Part shown: piece by piece, positions 24,798-33,782 of the stretch
Position numbering within the stretch: position 1 is the first letter of the stretch
Layout: every line of letters starts with the position of its first letter
NCBI RefSeq assembly: GCF_027922425.1
Contig: NZ_BSFQ01000034.1
Location: 18,326-82,325, forward strand
DNA length: 64,000 nucleotides
DNA from: Pseudonocardia halophobica
GTDB lineage: Bacteria > Actinomycetota > Actinomycetes > Mycobacteriales > Pseudonocardiaceae
Reading direction: 5' to 3'
Made by a program: the position numbers and the translations under genes
Notes under the pieces: model-generated
Told to the model about the DNA's origin: nothing
The model's input: only the letters and a program-made list of their open reading frames with translations
The model's database searches: none

Positions 24798-25037
24798 TCA
24801 GCGGGGCAGCACCGAGGCGCGCCAGGCGCCCGGGCCGACGTCGAGCGGCCGGCGCACCCGGTCCGCCGGGTTCGACCACAGGTCGCGCGCCTTCGGCGGC
24901 GGGGTGTCGCCACCGCTCGCGGCCGCCGCGAGGACCACGGTCAGCGCCGCCAGCTCCTCGGGCGTCGGGTCACCCTTGACGACCCGGAAGAGCGCGCGGC
25001 GCTCCTCCGGGGTCTTCTCCTCGACGTTCTCGCTCAT
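24798..25037 (-). CDS. accE5: acyl-CoA carboxylase epsilon subunit
   Basis: A 79-aa AccE-type subunit, the small protein that joins AccA and AccD5 in actinobacterial acyl-CoA carboxylases. The conserved core is LFRVVKGDPTPEELAALTVVL, followed by a short linker and the C-terminal basic/aromatic patch WSNPADRVRRP and GAWRASVLPR. The acidic N-terminus (MSENVEEKTPEERR) is typical. It lies 55 nt after accD5 on the same strand, as in M. tuberculosis, with the inverted repeat at 25057-25096 in between, which could tune the AccD5:AccE ratio. Confidence 0.92.
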   Translation of the reverse strand: MSENVEEKTPEERRALFRVVKGDPTPEELAALTVVLAAAASGGDTPPPKARDLWSNPADRVRRPLDVGPGAWRASVLPR

Positions 25038-25056
25038 CCCCGCACCTCTCCGCCTC

Positions 25057-25096
25057 GTGAGTGCCGACGGTCGCCCTGGCGACGATCGCCACTCAC
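25057..25096. terminator. 40-bp imperfect inverted repeat (19-2-19) between accD5 and accE
   Basis: The stem pairs 25057-25075 with 25078-25096 (16 of 19 positions) around a 2-nt CT loop, and overlaps the accD5 stop codon at 25093-25095. Arm ends GTGAGTG and CACTCAC match the repeats at 9721-9760 and 46361-46400. Inside the operon it may attenuate rather than end transcription. Confidence 0.65.
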
Positions 25097-26730
25097 AGCG
25101 GGATGTTGCCGTGCTTGCGGGCCGGGCCCTGCTCCCGCTTGGTCGCGAGCATCCGCAGCGAGCGGCCCACGTACCCGCGGGTGTGCGACGGCGGGACCAC
25201 CGCGTCGATGTACCCGCGGTCGGCGGCGATGTAGGGGTTGGCGAGGGTGTCCTCGTACTCCTGCTGCAGCTCGGCGCGCTTGGCGGCGAGCTCGTCGCCC
25301 TCCAGGCCCTTGAGCTCCTTGCGGTACAGGATGTTGACGGCCCCGGAGGCGCCGGTGACGGCGATCTGCGCCGTGGGCCAGGCGATGTTGACGTCGGCGC
25401 CGAGGTGCTTGGAGCCCATGACGTCGTACGCGCCGCCGTAGGCCTTGCGGACGATCACCGTGACCTTGGGGACGGTCGCCTCGGCGTAGGCGTAGATCAG
25501 CTTGGCGCCGCGGCGGATGATGCCGTTCCACTCCTGGTCGGTGCCCGGCAGGAAGCCCGGGACGTCGACGAAGGTGAGGATCGGGATGTTGAAGGCGTCG
25601 CAGGTCCGCACGAAGCGGGCGGCCTTCTCGGAGGCGTCGATGTCGAGGCAGCCGGCGAACTGGGTCGGCTGGTTGGCCACGATCCCGACCGAGCGGCCCT
25701 CGACGCGGGCGAAGCCGGTCACGATGTTCGGCGCCCACAGCTCCTGGACCTCGAGGAACTCGCCCTCGTCGACCACCCGGCTGATGACCTCGCGGATGTC
25801 GTAGGGGGTGTTCGCCGAGTCCGGGACGAGCTCGTCGAGCTCGCGGTCGGTGTCGGTGATGCCGTCCTCGATCGAGCCGGCGGTGGGCTCGGGCGCCGGG
25901 TAGGTCGGCGGCTCGGACAGGTTGTTCGACGGCAGGAAGCTCAGCAGCTCCTTGACGTAGTCGATCGCGTCCTGCTCGTCGGAGCCGAGGTAGTGCGCGA
26001 CGCCGGACTTGGAGTTGTGCGCCCGGCCGCCGCCGAGCTCCTCCATGTCGACGTCCTCGCCGGTGACCGTCTTGATGACGTCCGGGCCGGTGATGAACAT
26101 GTGGCTGGTCTCGTCGACCATCACCGTGAAGTCGGTGAGCGCCGGGGAGTACACCGCGCCGCCCGCCGACGGGCCCATGATCAGCGAGATCTGCGGGATC
26201 ACGCCGGAGGCCCGCACGTTGCGGACGAAGATCTCGCCGTAGAGGCCGAGGGCGACCACGCCCTCCTGGATGCGGGCGCCGCCGCCGTCGTTGATGCCGA
26301 TGACCGGGCAGCCGATCTTGGCGGCCACGTCCATGACCTTGACGATCTTCTCGCCGTAGACCTCGCCGAGGGAGCCGCCGAACACGGTGGCGTCCTGGGA
26401 GAACACGGCGACCGGGCGGCCGTCGATCGTGCCGGTGCCGGTGACGACGCCGTCGCCGAAGGGGCGCTTCTCCTGCATCCCGAAGTTGGTGGAGCGGTGC
26501 CGCACGAGCGCGTCGAGCTCGACGAACGAGCCGGGGTCGAGCAGCTGGTCGATCCGCTCGCGGGCGGTCTGCCGGCCCTTCGCGTGCTGGCGCTCCGCCG
26601 CCGCCTCGGAGGGCAGGGCCTCGGTGTACCGCTTGTACAGGTCGGCCAGCTTGCCGGCCGTCGTGTGCACGTCCGGCTCGACGTCCGGGGCGTTCGACGG
26701 GTCCCCCATCGGCTCCGTTGCAGCGCTCAT
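25093..26730 (-). CDS. accD5: acyl-CoA carboxylase beta subunit (carboxyltransferase)
   Basis: A 545-aa carboxyltransferase of the propionyl/acetyl-CoA carboxylase type. It carries TARERIDQLLDPGSFVELD at the N-terminus, the acyl-CoA and biotin oxyanion loops (GGGARIQEGV, PSAGGAVYSPALTD), FVDVPGFLPGTDQEW and the GAYDVMGSKHLGAD region in the second half. It transfers the carboxyl group from AccA3 biotin to propionyl- or acetyl-CoA. ATG 26730 gives the normal family length, and the reading frame upstream of it overlaps the divergent birA region. It is divergent from birA, the enzyme that biotinylates its partner AccA3. Confidence 0.97.
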   Translation of the reverse strand: MSAATEPMGDPSNAPDVEPDVHTTAGKLADLYKRYTEALPSEAAAERQHAKGRQTARERIDQLLDPGSFVELDALVRHRSTNFGMQEKRPFGDGVVTGTGTIDGRPVAVFSQDATVFGGSLGEVYGEKIVKVMDVAAKIGCPVIGINDGGGARIQEGVVALGLYGEIFVRNVRASGVIPQISLIMGPSAGGAVYSPALTDFTVMVDETSHMFITGPDVIKTVTGEDVDMEELGGGRAHNSKSGVAHYLGSDEQDAIDYVKELLSFLPSNNLSEPPTYPAPEPTAGSIEDGITDTDRELDELVPDSANTPYDIREVISRVVDEGEFLEVQELWAPNIVTGFARVEGRSVGIVANQPTQFAGCLDIDASEKAARFVRTCDAFNIPILTFVDVPGFLPGTDQEWNGIIRRGAKLIYAYAEATVPKVTVIVRKAYGGAYDVMGSKHLGADVNIAWPTAQIAVTGASGAVNILYRKELKGLEGDELAAKRAELQQEYEDTLANPYIAADRGYIDAVVPPSHTRGYVGRSLRMLATKREQGPARKHGNIPL

Positions 26731-26952
26731 GGCTGCGGAGCCTAACCCGGCCGTTACGCGCCCGGGCCGCCCGGCGGAGCGGTCTGCGTCACGTTCCCGC
26801 CGGTCACCCCGGTCGGGCCCGGTCGGCCGGTGTGCCGCCGGTCGGTCGCTCGGCGCGCCGCTCGGCGCACCGGACGCGCCTCCGGCACCGTCGGGCGCCT
26901 TCACCACGCCTCGGGCCGGGAAGGGCGGCGCGTGCGGAGATAGGTTCCGGCG

Positions 26953-27795
26953 GTGAGCACCCCCGCGCCGCAGCCCTTCGACGAGCACGCGCTGCGACAC
27001 GCCCTGCTCGGCCCCGCCGGGCGCTGGTCCCGGCTCGACGTCGTCGAGGAGACCGGCTCGACCAACGCGGACCTGATGGCGGCCGCCCTCGCGGGCGCCC
27101 CGGACGGCTCGGTGCTGGTCACCGAGCACCAGACGGCGGGCCGCGGCCGGCTCGACCGCACCTGGGAGGCGCCCCGCGGGTCGGGGATCGCCGTGAGCGT
27201 GCTGTGGCGGCCCGAGGGCATCCCGGCCGAGCGGCTGGGCTGGCTGCCGATGCTCGCCGGCGTCGCGCTGCTCGACGCGGTCAGGGCCGTCGCGCCGGAC
27301 GTCGCCGCCGGCCTCAAGTGGCCCAACGACCTGCTGCTCGGCCCCGACCGCCGCAAGGGCGCGGGGATCCTCGCCGAGATGACGCCGGTGTCCGGCGGCG
27401 GCCCGGGCGTCGTCCTCGGAATGGGGATCAACGTCGACGCCCCGGCCGGGACGTTGCCGGAGACCGCGACGTCGCTCGCCGCCGAGGGGGGCCGGGTGGA
27501 CCGCTCGGAGCTGCTCGTCGCGCTGCTGCGCAACCTCGCCGAGCGCGAGTCGGCCTGGCGCGCCGCGGCCGGCGACGCCGACGAGTCGGGCCTGCGCGGC
27601 GACTACCGCGCCGGCTGCCTCTCGCTCGGGTCCGAGGTGCGGGTCGAGATGCCCGGCGGCTCGGCGCTGGTCGGCATCGCGGAGGACGTCGACCCGCAGG
27701 GCCACCTGCTCGTCCTCGAACCCGACGGGCACCGCCGCGCGATCGCGGCGGGCGACATCGTGCACCTGCGGCCGGCGGACCGTCCCGACGCGTGA
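26953..27795 (+). CDS. birA: biotin--[acetyl-CoA-carboxylase] ligase
   Basis: A 280-aa biotin protein ligase that adenylates biotin and attaches it to the AccA3 BCCP lysine. Motifs are the ETGSTNADL substrate loop, TAGRGRLDRTWEAP (the GRGR biotinyl-AMP loop), LKWPNDLLL with the active lysine, and GMGINVD. It lacks the N-terminal helix-turn-helix of E. coli BirA, so it is a class I, non-repressor ligase. GTG 26953 lies 6 nt behind TAGGTT, indicating a leaderless mRNA. Its position back-to-back with accD5 is conserved (Rv3279c-Rv3280 as recalled). Confidence 0.95.
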   Translation: MSTPAPQPFDEHALRHALLGPAGRWSRLDVVEETGSTNADLMAAALAGAPDGSVLVTEHQTAGRGRLDRTWEAPRGSGIAVSVLWRPEGIPAERLGWLPMLAGVALLDAVRAVAPDVAAGLKWPNDLLLGPDRRKGAGILAEMTPVSGGGPGVVLGMGINVDAPAGTLPETATSLAAEGGRVDRSELLVALLRNLAERESAWRAAAGDADESGLRGDYRAGCLSLGSEVRVEMPGGSALVGIAEDVDPQGHLLVLEPDGHRRAIAAGDIVHLRPADRPDA

Positions 27796-27816
27796 TCCCC
27801 CGGATACGGTGGGTGC

Positions 27817-28302
27817 GTGGCCTATCCGGACGAGCTGCTGGTCGAGGGCGAGCGGGTGGTGCTCCACACCCGGCCGCACTGGAAGATGCTGGTGCTCCCG
27901 GTGCTGGTGTTCCTCGTGGTGGTCGGCGCGGCGTCGTTCCTCGCGGCGCTGGTGAGCGCGCAGAGCTGGGCGCTCGTCGCCTGGGTCGCGCTCGCCGTCG
28001 TCGCGGCGGTGCTGGTGGGGCGGTTCACGGTGCTGCCGTTCGTGCGCTGGCGGACCACGCACTTCGTCGTCACCACCCGCCGGGTGCTCGTCCGCGAGGG
28101 GGTCCTCTCGCGCAGCGGCATGGACATCCCGATGTCGCGGATCAACACCGTGCAGTTCCGGCACACCGTCGCGGAGCGCATGCTGGGGTGCGGGACGCTC
28201 GTCATCGAGTCGGCCTCCGACGAGCCGCTGGAGTTCACGGACGTCCCCGCCGTCGAGAAGGTGCATTCGCTGCTCTACCAGGAGGTCGCCGACGATGCCT
28301 GA
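27817..28302 (+). CDS. PH domain (bPH2/DUF304) membrane protein
   Basis: A 161-aa protein with an N-terminal EGERVVLHTRPHWKMLV, two transmembrane helices (about 28-46 and 52-70), and a bacterial PH domain at about 75-150 marked by FVVTTRRVLVREGVLSRSGMDIPMSRINTV. The orthologue next to birA in M. tuberculosis is Rv3278c as recalled; its function is not established. GTG 27817 lies 6 nt behind TACGGT, so its message is likely leaderless. The 3' end overlaps the next gene by 8 nt. Confidence 0.9.
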   Translation: MAYPDELLVEGERVVLHTRPHWKMLVLPVLVFLVVVGAASFLAALVSAQSWALVAWVALAVVAAVLVGRFTVLPFVRWRTTHFVVTTRRVLVREGVLSRSGMDIPMSRINTVQFRHTVAERMLGCGTLVIESASDEPLEFTDVPAVEKVHSLLYQEVADDA

Positions 28303-29227
28303 GCTGCCCATGACCGTGCCCACCGCGGGGCTGCCCGCGCACGTGACGATCTACGAGGTCGGCGCGCGGGACGGGCTGCAGAACGAGAAGGCCGTCGTGC
28401 CGGTCGAGGTGAAGGCCGAGTTCCTGTCGCGGCTCGCCGACGCCGGCCTGACCACGCTGGAGGCCACCAGCTTCGTGCACCCGAAGTGGGTCCCGCAGCT
28501 GGCCGACGCCGCCGAGCTGCTCGCCGCGCTCGACCGGCGGCCGGGCGTCGACTACCCCGTCCTGGTGCCCAACGACCGCGGCCTGGACCGTGCGATCGAG
28601 GCCGGGGTGGACCACGTCGCCGTGTTCGCCAGCGCCACCGAGACCTTCGCGGCGAAGAACCTCAACCGCACCCTCGACTCGCAGTTCGACATGTTCGAAC
28701 CCACCGTGAAGCGGGCGCTCGACCACGGGATGCGGGTGCGGGCGTACGTCTCGATGGCCTTCGGCGACCCGTGGGAGGGCGCGGTCGAGCCCGCACAGGT
28801 CGCGGCCGTCGGACGCCGGCTCATGGAGATGGGCTGCTGGCAGCTCTCGCTGGGGGACACCATCGGCACCGGCACACCCGGGCACGCCGAGGCCGTGATC
28901 GACGCGTGCGTGGCGGCGTCGGTCGCCGTCGACGGCATCGCCGTGCACTTCCACGACACCTACGGCCAGGCCCTGGCCAACACCCTCGCCGCCCTGCGCC
29001 GCGGCGTGACCACGGTCGACGCCTCCACCGGCGGGCTCGGCGGCTGCCCGTACGCGAAGTCCGCCACCGGCAACCTCGCCACCGAGGACCTCGTCTGGAT
29101 GCTCGACGGGCTGGGGATCACGCACGGCGCGAACCTCGACGCCCTCGTCGCGACCAGCGTGTGGATGGCGGGGAAGCTCGGCCGCCCGTCGCCCTCCCGA
29201 GTGGTCAAGGCGCTCTCCGGCGCCTGA
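28295..29227 (+). CDS. hydroxymethylglutaryl-CoA lyase
   Basis: A 310-aa HMG-CoA lyase of the DRE-TIM metallolyase superfamily, which cleaves HMG-CoA to acetoacetate and acetyl-CoA in leucine breakdown. The metal/substrate motif VGARDGLQNEK is at about residues 23-33, HFHDTYGQ supplies metal-binding histidines, and the family signature with the catalytic cysteine is GGLGGCPYAKSATGN. The start overlaps the PH-domain gene by 8 nt, so it is coupled to it. With accD5, fadE25 and the MaoC gene nearby it suggests branched-chain amino-acid catabolism. A hairpin follows at 29296-29329. Confidence 0.92.
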   Translation: MPELPMTVPTAGLPAHVTIYEVGARDGLQNEKAVVPVEVKAEFLSRLADAGLTTLEATSFVHPKWVPQLADAAELLAALDRRPGVDYPVLVPNDRGLDRAIEAGVDHVAVFASATETFAAKNLNRTLDSQFDMFEPTVKRALDHGMRVRAYVSMAFGDPWEGAVEPAQVAAVGRRLMEMGCWQLSLGDTIGTGTPGHAEAVIDACVAASVAVDGIAVHFHDTYGQALANTLAALRRGVTTVDASTGGLGGCPYAKSATGNLATEDLVWMLDGLGITHGANLDALVATSVWMAGKLGRPSPSRVVKALSGA

Positions 29228-29295
29228 GGTCCATGATCGTCATGCGCGTGCGACGGCGGCCGTGCTGGCAGCCGGGGATGCACGCGATCGCCGAT

Positions 29296-29329
29296 CCCTG
29301 AGCCCGTCGTGTGGTCGACGGGCTCAGGG
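29296..29329. terminator. bidirectional hairpin terminator
   Basis: A perfect 14-bp stem (29296-29309 with 29316-29329) and 6-nt loop lie between the convergent HMG-CoA lyase gene and the MaoC gene, overlapping the MaoC stop at 29324. Confidence 0.85.
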
Positions 29330-29800
29330 GCGGGGCTGGTCCCGGGAGCCGAACATCCCGGTGAAGCGGGCGCGGTAGACCACGTCCTCGCTGTCCGCGG
29401 CGCCCCGGCGCATCCACGCCCGCAGGGTGATCAGGCCCATCCACGGCTTCGACGACGACCGCCGCGCCTCGAGGATCTCGAGCGAGGCGAACAGCTCGTC
29501 GCCCGCGAAGACCGGCGCCGGCCAGGCGATCTCGTCGCCGCCGGGGGAGCCGAGGGCGGTCGAGCGCAGCAGGAGGTCGTCGACGTAGAGCCGCATCCAC
29601 AGCCCGGCCGTGAACCAGCCCGACGCGGCGAGCTGGCCGAAGATCGACTCCTTGCCCGCGGCCTCGTCGAGGTGGAACGGCTGGGGGTCGAAGCGGCGGG
29701 CGAACTCGACCATCTCGTCGTGGTCGACGGTCACGGAACCGAAGTCGAAGACCCGGCCCGGCGTGAGGTCCTCGAACGCGATCTCGGAAGCATCCGGCAT
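29324..29800 (-). CDS. MaoC family dehydratase
   Basis: A 158-aa single hot-dog-fold protein. The R-hydratase motif region is FARRFDPQPFHLDEAAGKESIFGQ (positions about 34-57), with Asp and His in place for water activation, and GWFTAGLWMRL follows. Such enzymes hydrate trans-2-enoyl-CoA substrates in beta-oxidation or branched-chain degradation. ATG 29800 lies 6 nt behind TAACGT, a leaderless pattern. It is a single gene convergent with HMG-CoA lyase; the exact acyl-CoA substrate is unknown. Confidence 0.88.
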   Translation of the reverse strand: MPDASEIAFEDLTPGRVFDFGSVTVDHDEMVEFARRFDPQPFHLDEAAGKESIFGQLAASGWFTAGLWMRLYVDDLLLRSTALGSPGGDEIAWPAPVFAGDELFASLEILEARRSSSKPWMGLITLRAWMRRGAADSEDVVYRARFTGMFGSRDQPRP

Positions 29801-29826
29801 GAACGAACGTTAACCCGCGCCCGGCC

Positions 29827-30645
29827 TCAGCCCGCCCCGAGGATCGTCACAGCGGCGTCGTGCAGCAGGCCGTTCGAGGCGATGCCGTTGCCGCCGGCGA
29901 AGCCCGGCCGGCCCTGCAGGTCGGTGAGCCGGCCGCCGGCCTCCTCGAGGATCGGCTGCACCGCGGCGAGGTCCCACGCGTTGGCCTCCGGCTCCACGGC
30001 CAGGTCGATGACGCCCTCGGCGACCAGGCAGTGCTGCCAGAAGTCGCCGAAGGCCCGCGTCTCCCAGCAGGCCCCGGTGAGCGCGAGCCAGCCGTCGAGC
30101 AGGCCGTGCGCGCGGAAGGTGTTGAGGTCGGTGGTCGAGACGTAGCAGTCGGCCAGGTCGGCCACGCCGGTGACGGAGATCCGCCGCGACTCCCCGCCCG
30201 GGCGGTCGCTCGTCCACGCGCCGTGGCCGGCGGCGCCCCACCAGCGCCGGCCCAGTGCCGGGGCGCTCACCACGCCCACCGTCGGCCGGCCGTGCTCGGT
30301 CAGCGCGATCAGCGTGGCCCACACCGGCATCCCGCGGGAGAAGTTCTTGGTGCCGTCGATCGGGTCGAGCACCCAGCCGCGCCCGCTCGGCGGCAGCGCG
30401 TCGAGCGAGCCGCCGCGCTCCTCGCCCAGCACGGCGTCCCCCGGCCGCTGCCCGCCCAGCGCGGCGCGCAGGGCGTCCTCGGCCGCGGTGTCGGCGTCGG
30501 TCACGGGCGTGCGGTCCGGCTTGCGCGTGACCCGGAGGTCGGTGGCGCGGAAGCGCGGCAGGGTGATCGCGTCGGCGATGTCGGCGAGCTGGAGCGCGAG
30601 GGCGAGATCCGCCCGCGTGTCCGAATCGGTCCCGGTGGAGGTCAC
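29827..30645 (-). CDS. hisN: inositol-monophosphatase family histidinol-phosphatase
   Basis: A 272-aa member of the lithium-sensitive Mg-dependent phosphatase family. Metal-binding motifs are LGEERGG, DPIDGTKNFSRGMP and, near the C-terminus, EANAWDLAAVQPILEEAGG. The combination with DLADCYVSTTDLNTF is like the actinobacterial HisN group (Rv3137 as recalled), which dephosphorylates histidinol phosphate; an inositol- or sugar-phosphatase role is the alternative. GTG 30645 gives the normal length; no Shine-Dalgarno is visible. It is divergent from the OmpR-type regulator gene with a 54-nt gap. Confidence 0.85.
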   Translation of the reverse strand: MTSTGTDSDTRADLALALQLADIADAITLPRFRATDLRVTRKPDRTPVTDADTAAEDALRAALGGQRPGDAVLGEERGGSLDALPPSGRGWVLDPIDGTKNFSRGMPVWATLIALTEHGRPTVGVVSAPALGRRWWGAAGHGAWTSDRPGGESRRISVTGVADLADCYVSTTDLNTFRAHGLLDGWLALTGACWETRAFGDFWQHCLVAEGVIDLAVEPEANAWDLAAVQPILEEAGGRLTDLQGRPGFAGGNGIASNGLLHDAAVTILGAG

Positions 30646-30699
30646 GGGCGGGGAGCATGCCACGCGTGCCCGGGTGCGGACGGGCCTAAGCTCACCGGC

Positions 30700-31356
30700 G
30701 TGACCACCGTCCTGTTGGCGGAGGACGACGCCGCGATCGCGGAGCCGCTCTCCCGCGCCCTGCAGCGCGAGGGCTACGAGGTGGACGTCGCCGCCGACGG
30801 CACCACCGCGCTGGAGACCGTCCGGCAGGGGCACGTCGACCTGCTGGTCCTCGACCTCGGCCTGCCCGGCATGGACGGGCTCGAGGTCTGTCGCCGGCTG
30901 CGGCCCGACTTCCCCGACCTACCGGTGCTGATGCTCACCGCGCGGACGGACGAGGTCGACTTCGTCGTGGGCCTCGACGCCGGCGCCGACGACTACGTCG
31001 GCAAGCCCTTCCGCCTCGCCGAGCTGCTCGCCCGCGTCCGCGCCCTGCTGCGCCGGCTCACGCCCGAGACCGTCGAGGTCGGCGGGGTCCGGATGGAGCT
31101 CTCCGGCCGCCGGGTCCTGGTCGACGGCGAGGAGGTCGGCCTGGCGAACAAGGAGTTCGAGCTGCTGCGCGTGCTCCTGCTGCGGGCCGGGCAGGTCGTC
31201 ACCCGCGAGGAGATCCTGCGCGAGGTGTGGAACGACCCCGACATGAAGACCTCCAAGACGCTGGACATGCACATGTCCTGGCTGCGCCGCAAGATCGGCG
31301 GCGAGCGGCGCATCGCGACGGTGCGCGGCGTCGGGTTCCGCTTCAACCACGGCTGA
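30700..31356 (+). CDS. OmpR/PhoB-type response regulator
   Basis: A 218-aa response regulator: receiver domain about 1-115 with AEDD acids, phospho-acceptor Asp52 (LVLDLGLPGMDG), TA and the VGKPF lysine, then a winged-helix DNA-binding domain with LANKEFELLRVLLLRAGQVV and the wing motif VRGVGFRFN. The start GTG 30700 follows TAAGCT by 7 nt, so the mRNA is probably leaderless. It is followed after 3 nt by its histidine kinase gene. Regulon unknown. Confidence 0.94.
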   Translation: MTTVLLAEDDAAIAEPLSRALQREGYEVDVAADGTTALETVRQGHVDLLVLDLGLPGMDGLEVCRRLRPDFPDLPVLMLTARTDEVDFVVGLDAGADDYVGKPFRLAELLARVRALLRRLTPETVEVGGVRMELSGRRVLVDGEEVGLANKEFELLRVLLLRAGQVVTREEILREVWNDPDMKTSKTLDMHMSWLRRKIGGERRIATVRGVGFRFNHG

Positions 31357-31359
31357 CGC

Positions 31360-32631
31360 GTGCGCCGCCGGATCCTGCTCTCGACGCTGTTCGTCGTCGC
31401 GGTGACGGCGCTGGTCCTGGGCGGTCCGCTGGCCTTCACCACCTGGCGGCTGGTCGACGACTTCACCCGCGCCGAGCTCATCCAGCGGCTCGAGCAGATC
31501 GACGACCGCCTCGACGACAAGCCACCGGGCACCCCGCTCGACTCGGCCGCGATCGCCCTGGCCGTGCCCGCGGGCGGCGAGCTCGTCGTCGACCTCCCCG
31601 GCGTGCCGGTCCAGCGGGTGGGCACCGTCGAGAGCCCGGACATCCTGTCCGAGTCGCTGCCCTTCGGCCAGGGCGGCACGATCACGCTCTCCGAGCCGAT
31701 CTCCGTCATGCGCACCCAGCAGCTCCAGGTCGTGGTGATCGTCATGCTGCTGGTCGTGCTGTCCGTGGGGACCGGCGCGGTGGTCGCCACGGTCACCGCC
31801 CGACGGCTGGCCGAACCGTTGCTCGACGTCGCCGAGCGGGCCGCCCGGCTCGGCGCCGGCGACTTCCGCCGCACCCCGCTCCGCCACGGCATCCCCGAGC
31901 TCGACCGGGTGTCCGACGTGCTCGACACCTCGGCGGGCGCCCTCGCCGATCTCGTGCAGCGGGAGCGTGCGCTGGTCGGCGACGTCTCGCACCAGCTCCG
32001 CAGCCGCATCACCGCACTCACGCTGCGGCTCGACGAGCTCTCCACCCATCCCGACCCCAGCGCCCGCCGCGAGGCCCTCGCCGCCCTGGAACAGACCGAG
32101 AAGCTCTCCGAGGTGCTCGACGAGCTGCTGGAGGCCGCCCGCGCCGCGCGCGCCGCGGGGGCCGAGCCGATGGACCTGCGCTCGGGCCTCACCGAGGTGG
32201 CCGACGAGTGGCGCCCCGCCCTCGAGTCCGCCGGGCGGCGGCTCAAGCTGCGGGTCCCGGAAGGCCTGCTCGCCCGGGTCACGCCCGCCAGGATCCGGGA
32301 GGCCGTCGGCGCCCTCGTCGACAACGCCCTGCAGCACGGCGGCGGCACCGTCACCATCTCCGCGCGGGAGGGGGCGAACATGCTGGTCGTGGAGGTGAGC
32401 GACACCGGCGCCGGGATCCCGGAGGAGCTGGTGCCGCACGTGTTCGACCGGGGGGTCTCGGTGCAGTCGTCCACCGGGTTGGGGCTGGCCCTGGCCCGCG
32501 CGCTGGTCGAGGCGGACGGTGGGCGGTTGGAGCTCTCCCGCGCCCGCCCCCCGACCTTCACGATCTTCCTCCCCGCCGCCCGCGCCGACGACGTGGTCGG
32601 CCCACCCCGTCCCGCTGCAACCCCGCGGTAG
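31360..32631 (+). CDS. sensor histidine kinase with HAMP domain
   Basis: A 423-aa kinase with an N-terminal transmembrane helix (about 8-28), an extracytoplasmic sensor of about 90 aa, a second helix (about 122-146), a HAMP domain to about 200, a HisKA box with GDVSHQLRSRITAL (His211), and a HATPase domain with DNALQHGGG, DTGAGIPEEL and GLGLALARALVEADGG. It follows its response regulator by 3 nt. The ligand is unknown; the small acidic periplasmic domain has no cysteine pairs. Confidence 0.94.
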   Translation: MRRRILLSTLFVVAVTALVLGGPLAFTTWRLVDDFTRAELIQRLEQIDDRLDDKPPGTPLDSAAIALAVPAGGELVVDLPGVPVQRVGTVESPDILSESLPFGQGGTITLSEPISVMRTQQLQVVVIVMLLVVLSVGTGAVVATVTARRLAEPLLDVAERAARLGAGDFRRTPLRHGIPELDRVSDVLDTSAGALADLVQRERALVGDVSHQLRSRITALTLRLDELSTHPDPSARREALAALEQTEKLSEVLDELLEAARAARAAGAEPMDLRSGLTEVADEWRPALESAGRRLKLRVPEGLLARVTPARIREAVGALVDNALQHGGGTVTISAREGANMLVVEVSDTGAGIPEELVPHVFDRGVSVQSSTGLGLALARALVEADGGRLELSRARPPTFTIFLPAARADDVVGPPRPAATPR

Positions 32632-32831
32632 GAGTCGCGGGGCGGGCCCGGCGGTCGGGTGGCGAGGGGCACCACTCCGCCCCGCTCGGTCCTCCCACGG
32701 GCCGTCGACCGGGTGTGGCGCGGCGCCGGCGGGTGTGCGACGGGGGTCGGAGGGGTGTGCTCGCGTCGAACTCCGGCCGTCGCCCGTCCGAGCCACCACT
32801 ACCTGAACGCCCGCTCGGTTACGGTGCGGGT

Positions 32832-33776
32832 ATGGCGGAGCGGACGGTCGAGGTGGGCGACGGGGTGCGGCTGCGGGTCACCGAGGAGGGCTCGGGCCGG
32901 CCGGTGATCCTGGCGCACGGCTTCCCGGAGCTGGCGTACTCGTGGCGGCACCAGATCCCGGCGCTCGCGGCCGAGGGCTACCGCGCGGTCGCGCCGGACC
33001 AGCGGGGGTACGGCGGCTCGTCACGCCCCGAGCGGGTGGAGGACTACGACATCCACCACCTCACCGGCGACCTCGTCGCGCTGCTCGACGACCTCGGCGA
33101 GGACCGGGCCGTGTTCGTCGGGCACGACTGGGGCGCCATGGTCGTGTGGAACCTGGCGCTGCTGCACCCCGAGCGGGTCGCGGGGGTCTGCGGGATGAGC
33201 GTGCCGTTCGTGCCGCGCGCGCAGCGGCCGCCGACGGAGATCTGGCGCGAGAAGCTGGCCGGAAAGTTCTTCTACATCCTGCACTTCCAACAGCCGGGCG
33301 TCGCCGACGCCGAGATGGCCGAGGACCCGGCGCTCACGATGCGCGGCATGCTCAGCGGCCTGGTCGCCGGGGACGGGACGAGGCTGATCGGCGCGGACGA
33401 CGGCCGCGGGATCGTCGAGCGGCTGCCGCAGCCGGAGTCCCTGCCGGACTGGCTCACGCAGGAGGAGCTCGACCACTACGCCGCGGAGTTCGCGCGCACC
33501 GGGTTCACCGGCGGGATCAACTGGTACCGGAACTTCGACCGCAACTGGGAGCGCACGCCCGAGCTCGCGGGAGCGCGCGTCGCGGCGCCGAGCTTCTTCG
33601 TGGCCGGCGACGCCGACCCGGTGCTGCGGATGACGCCGCCGGACCGGCAGGGGGAGTATCTCGACGACCTGCGCGGGGAGGTCCTGGTCGAGGGCGCGGG
33701 GCACTGGGTGCAGCAGGAGCGCCCGGCGGAGGTGAACGCCGCGCTGCTCGGCTTCCTGGGCGCGATCGACTGGTGA
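32832..33776 (+). CDS. alpha/beta hydrolase, epoxide-hydrolase-like
   Basis: A 314-aa alpha/beta-hydrolase with the epoxide-hydrolase set: HGFPELAYSWRHQIP (HGxP oxyanion motif), the nucleophile motif VGHDWGAMVVW with Asp (not Ser) at about residue 102, a lid with GGINWYRNFDRNWE providing ring-opening tyrosines, and the charge-relay GDADP and GAGHWVQQERP histidine. It would open epoxides to diols through an alkyl-enzyme ester. ATG 32832 follows TACGGT by 6 nt (leaderless). It is a single gene; the natural substrate is unknown. Confidence 0.9.
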   Translation: MAERTVEVGDGVRLRVTEEGSGRPVILAHGFPELAYSWRHQIPALAAEGYRAVAPDQRGYGGSSRPERVEDYDIHHLTGDLVALLDDLGEDRAVFVGHDWGAMVVWNLALLHPERVAGVCGMSVPFVPRAQRPPTEIWREKLAGKFFYILHFQQPGVADAEMAEDPALTMRGMLSGLVAGDGTRLIGADDGRGIVERLPQPESLPDWLTQEELDHYAAEFARTGFTGGINWYRNFDRNWERTPELAGARVAAPSFFVAGDADPVLRMTPPDRQGEYLDDLRGEVLVEGAGHWVQQERPAEVNAALLGFLGAIDW

Positions 33777-33782
33777 GCCGGC

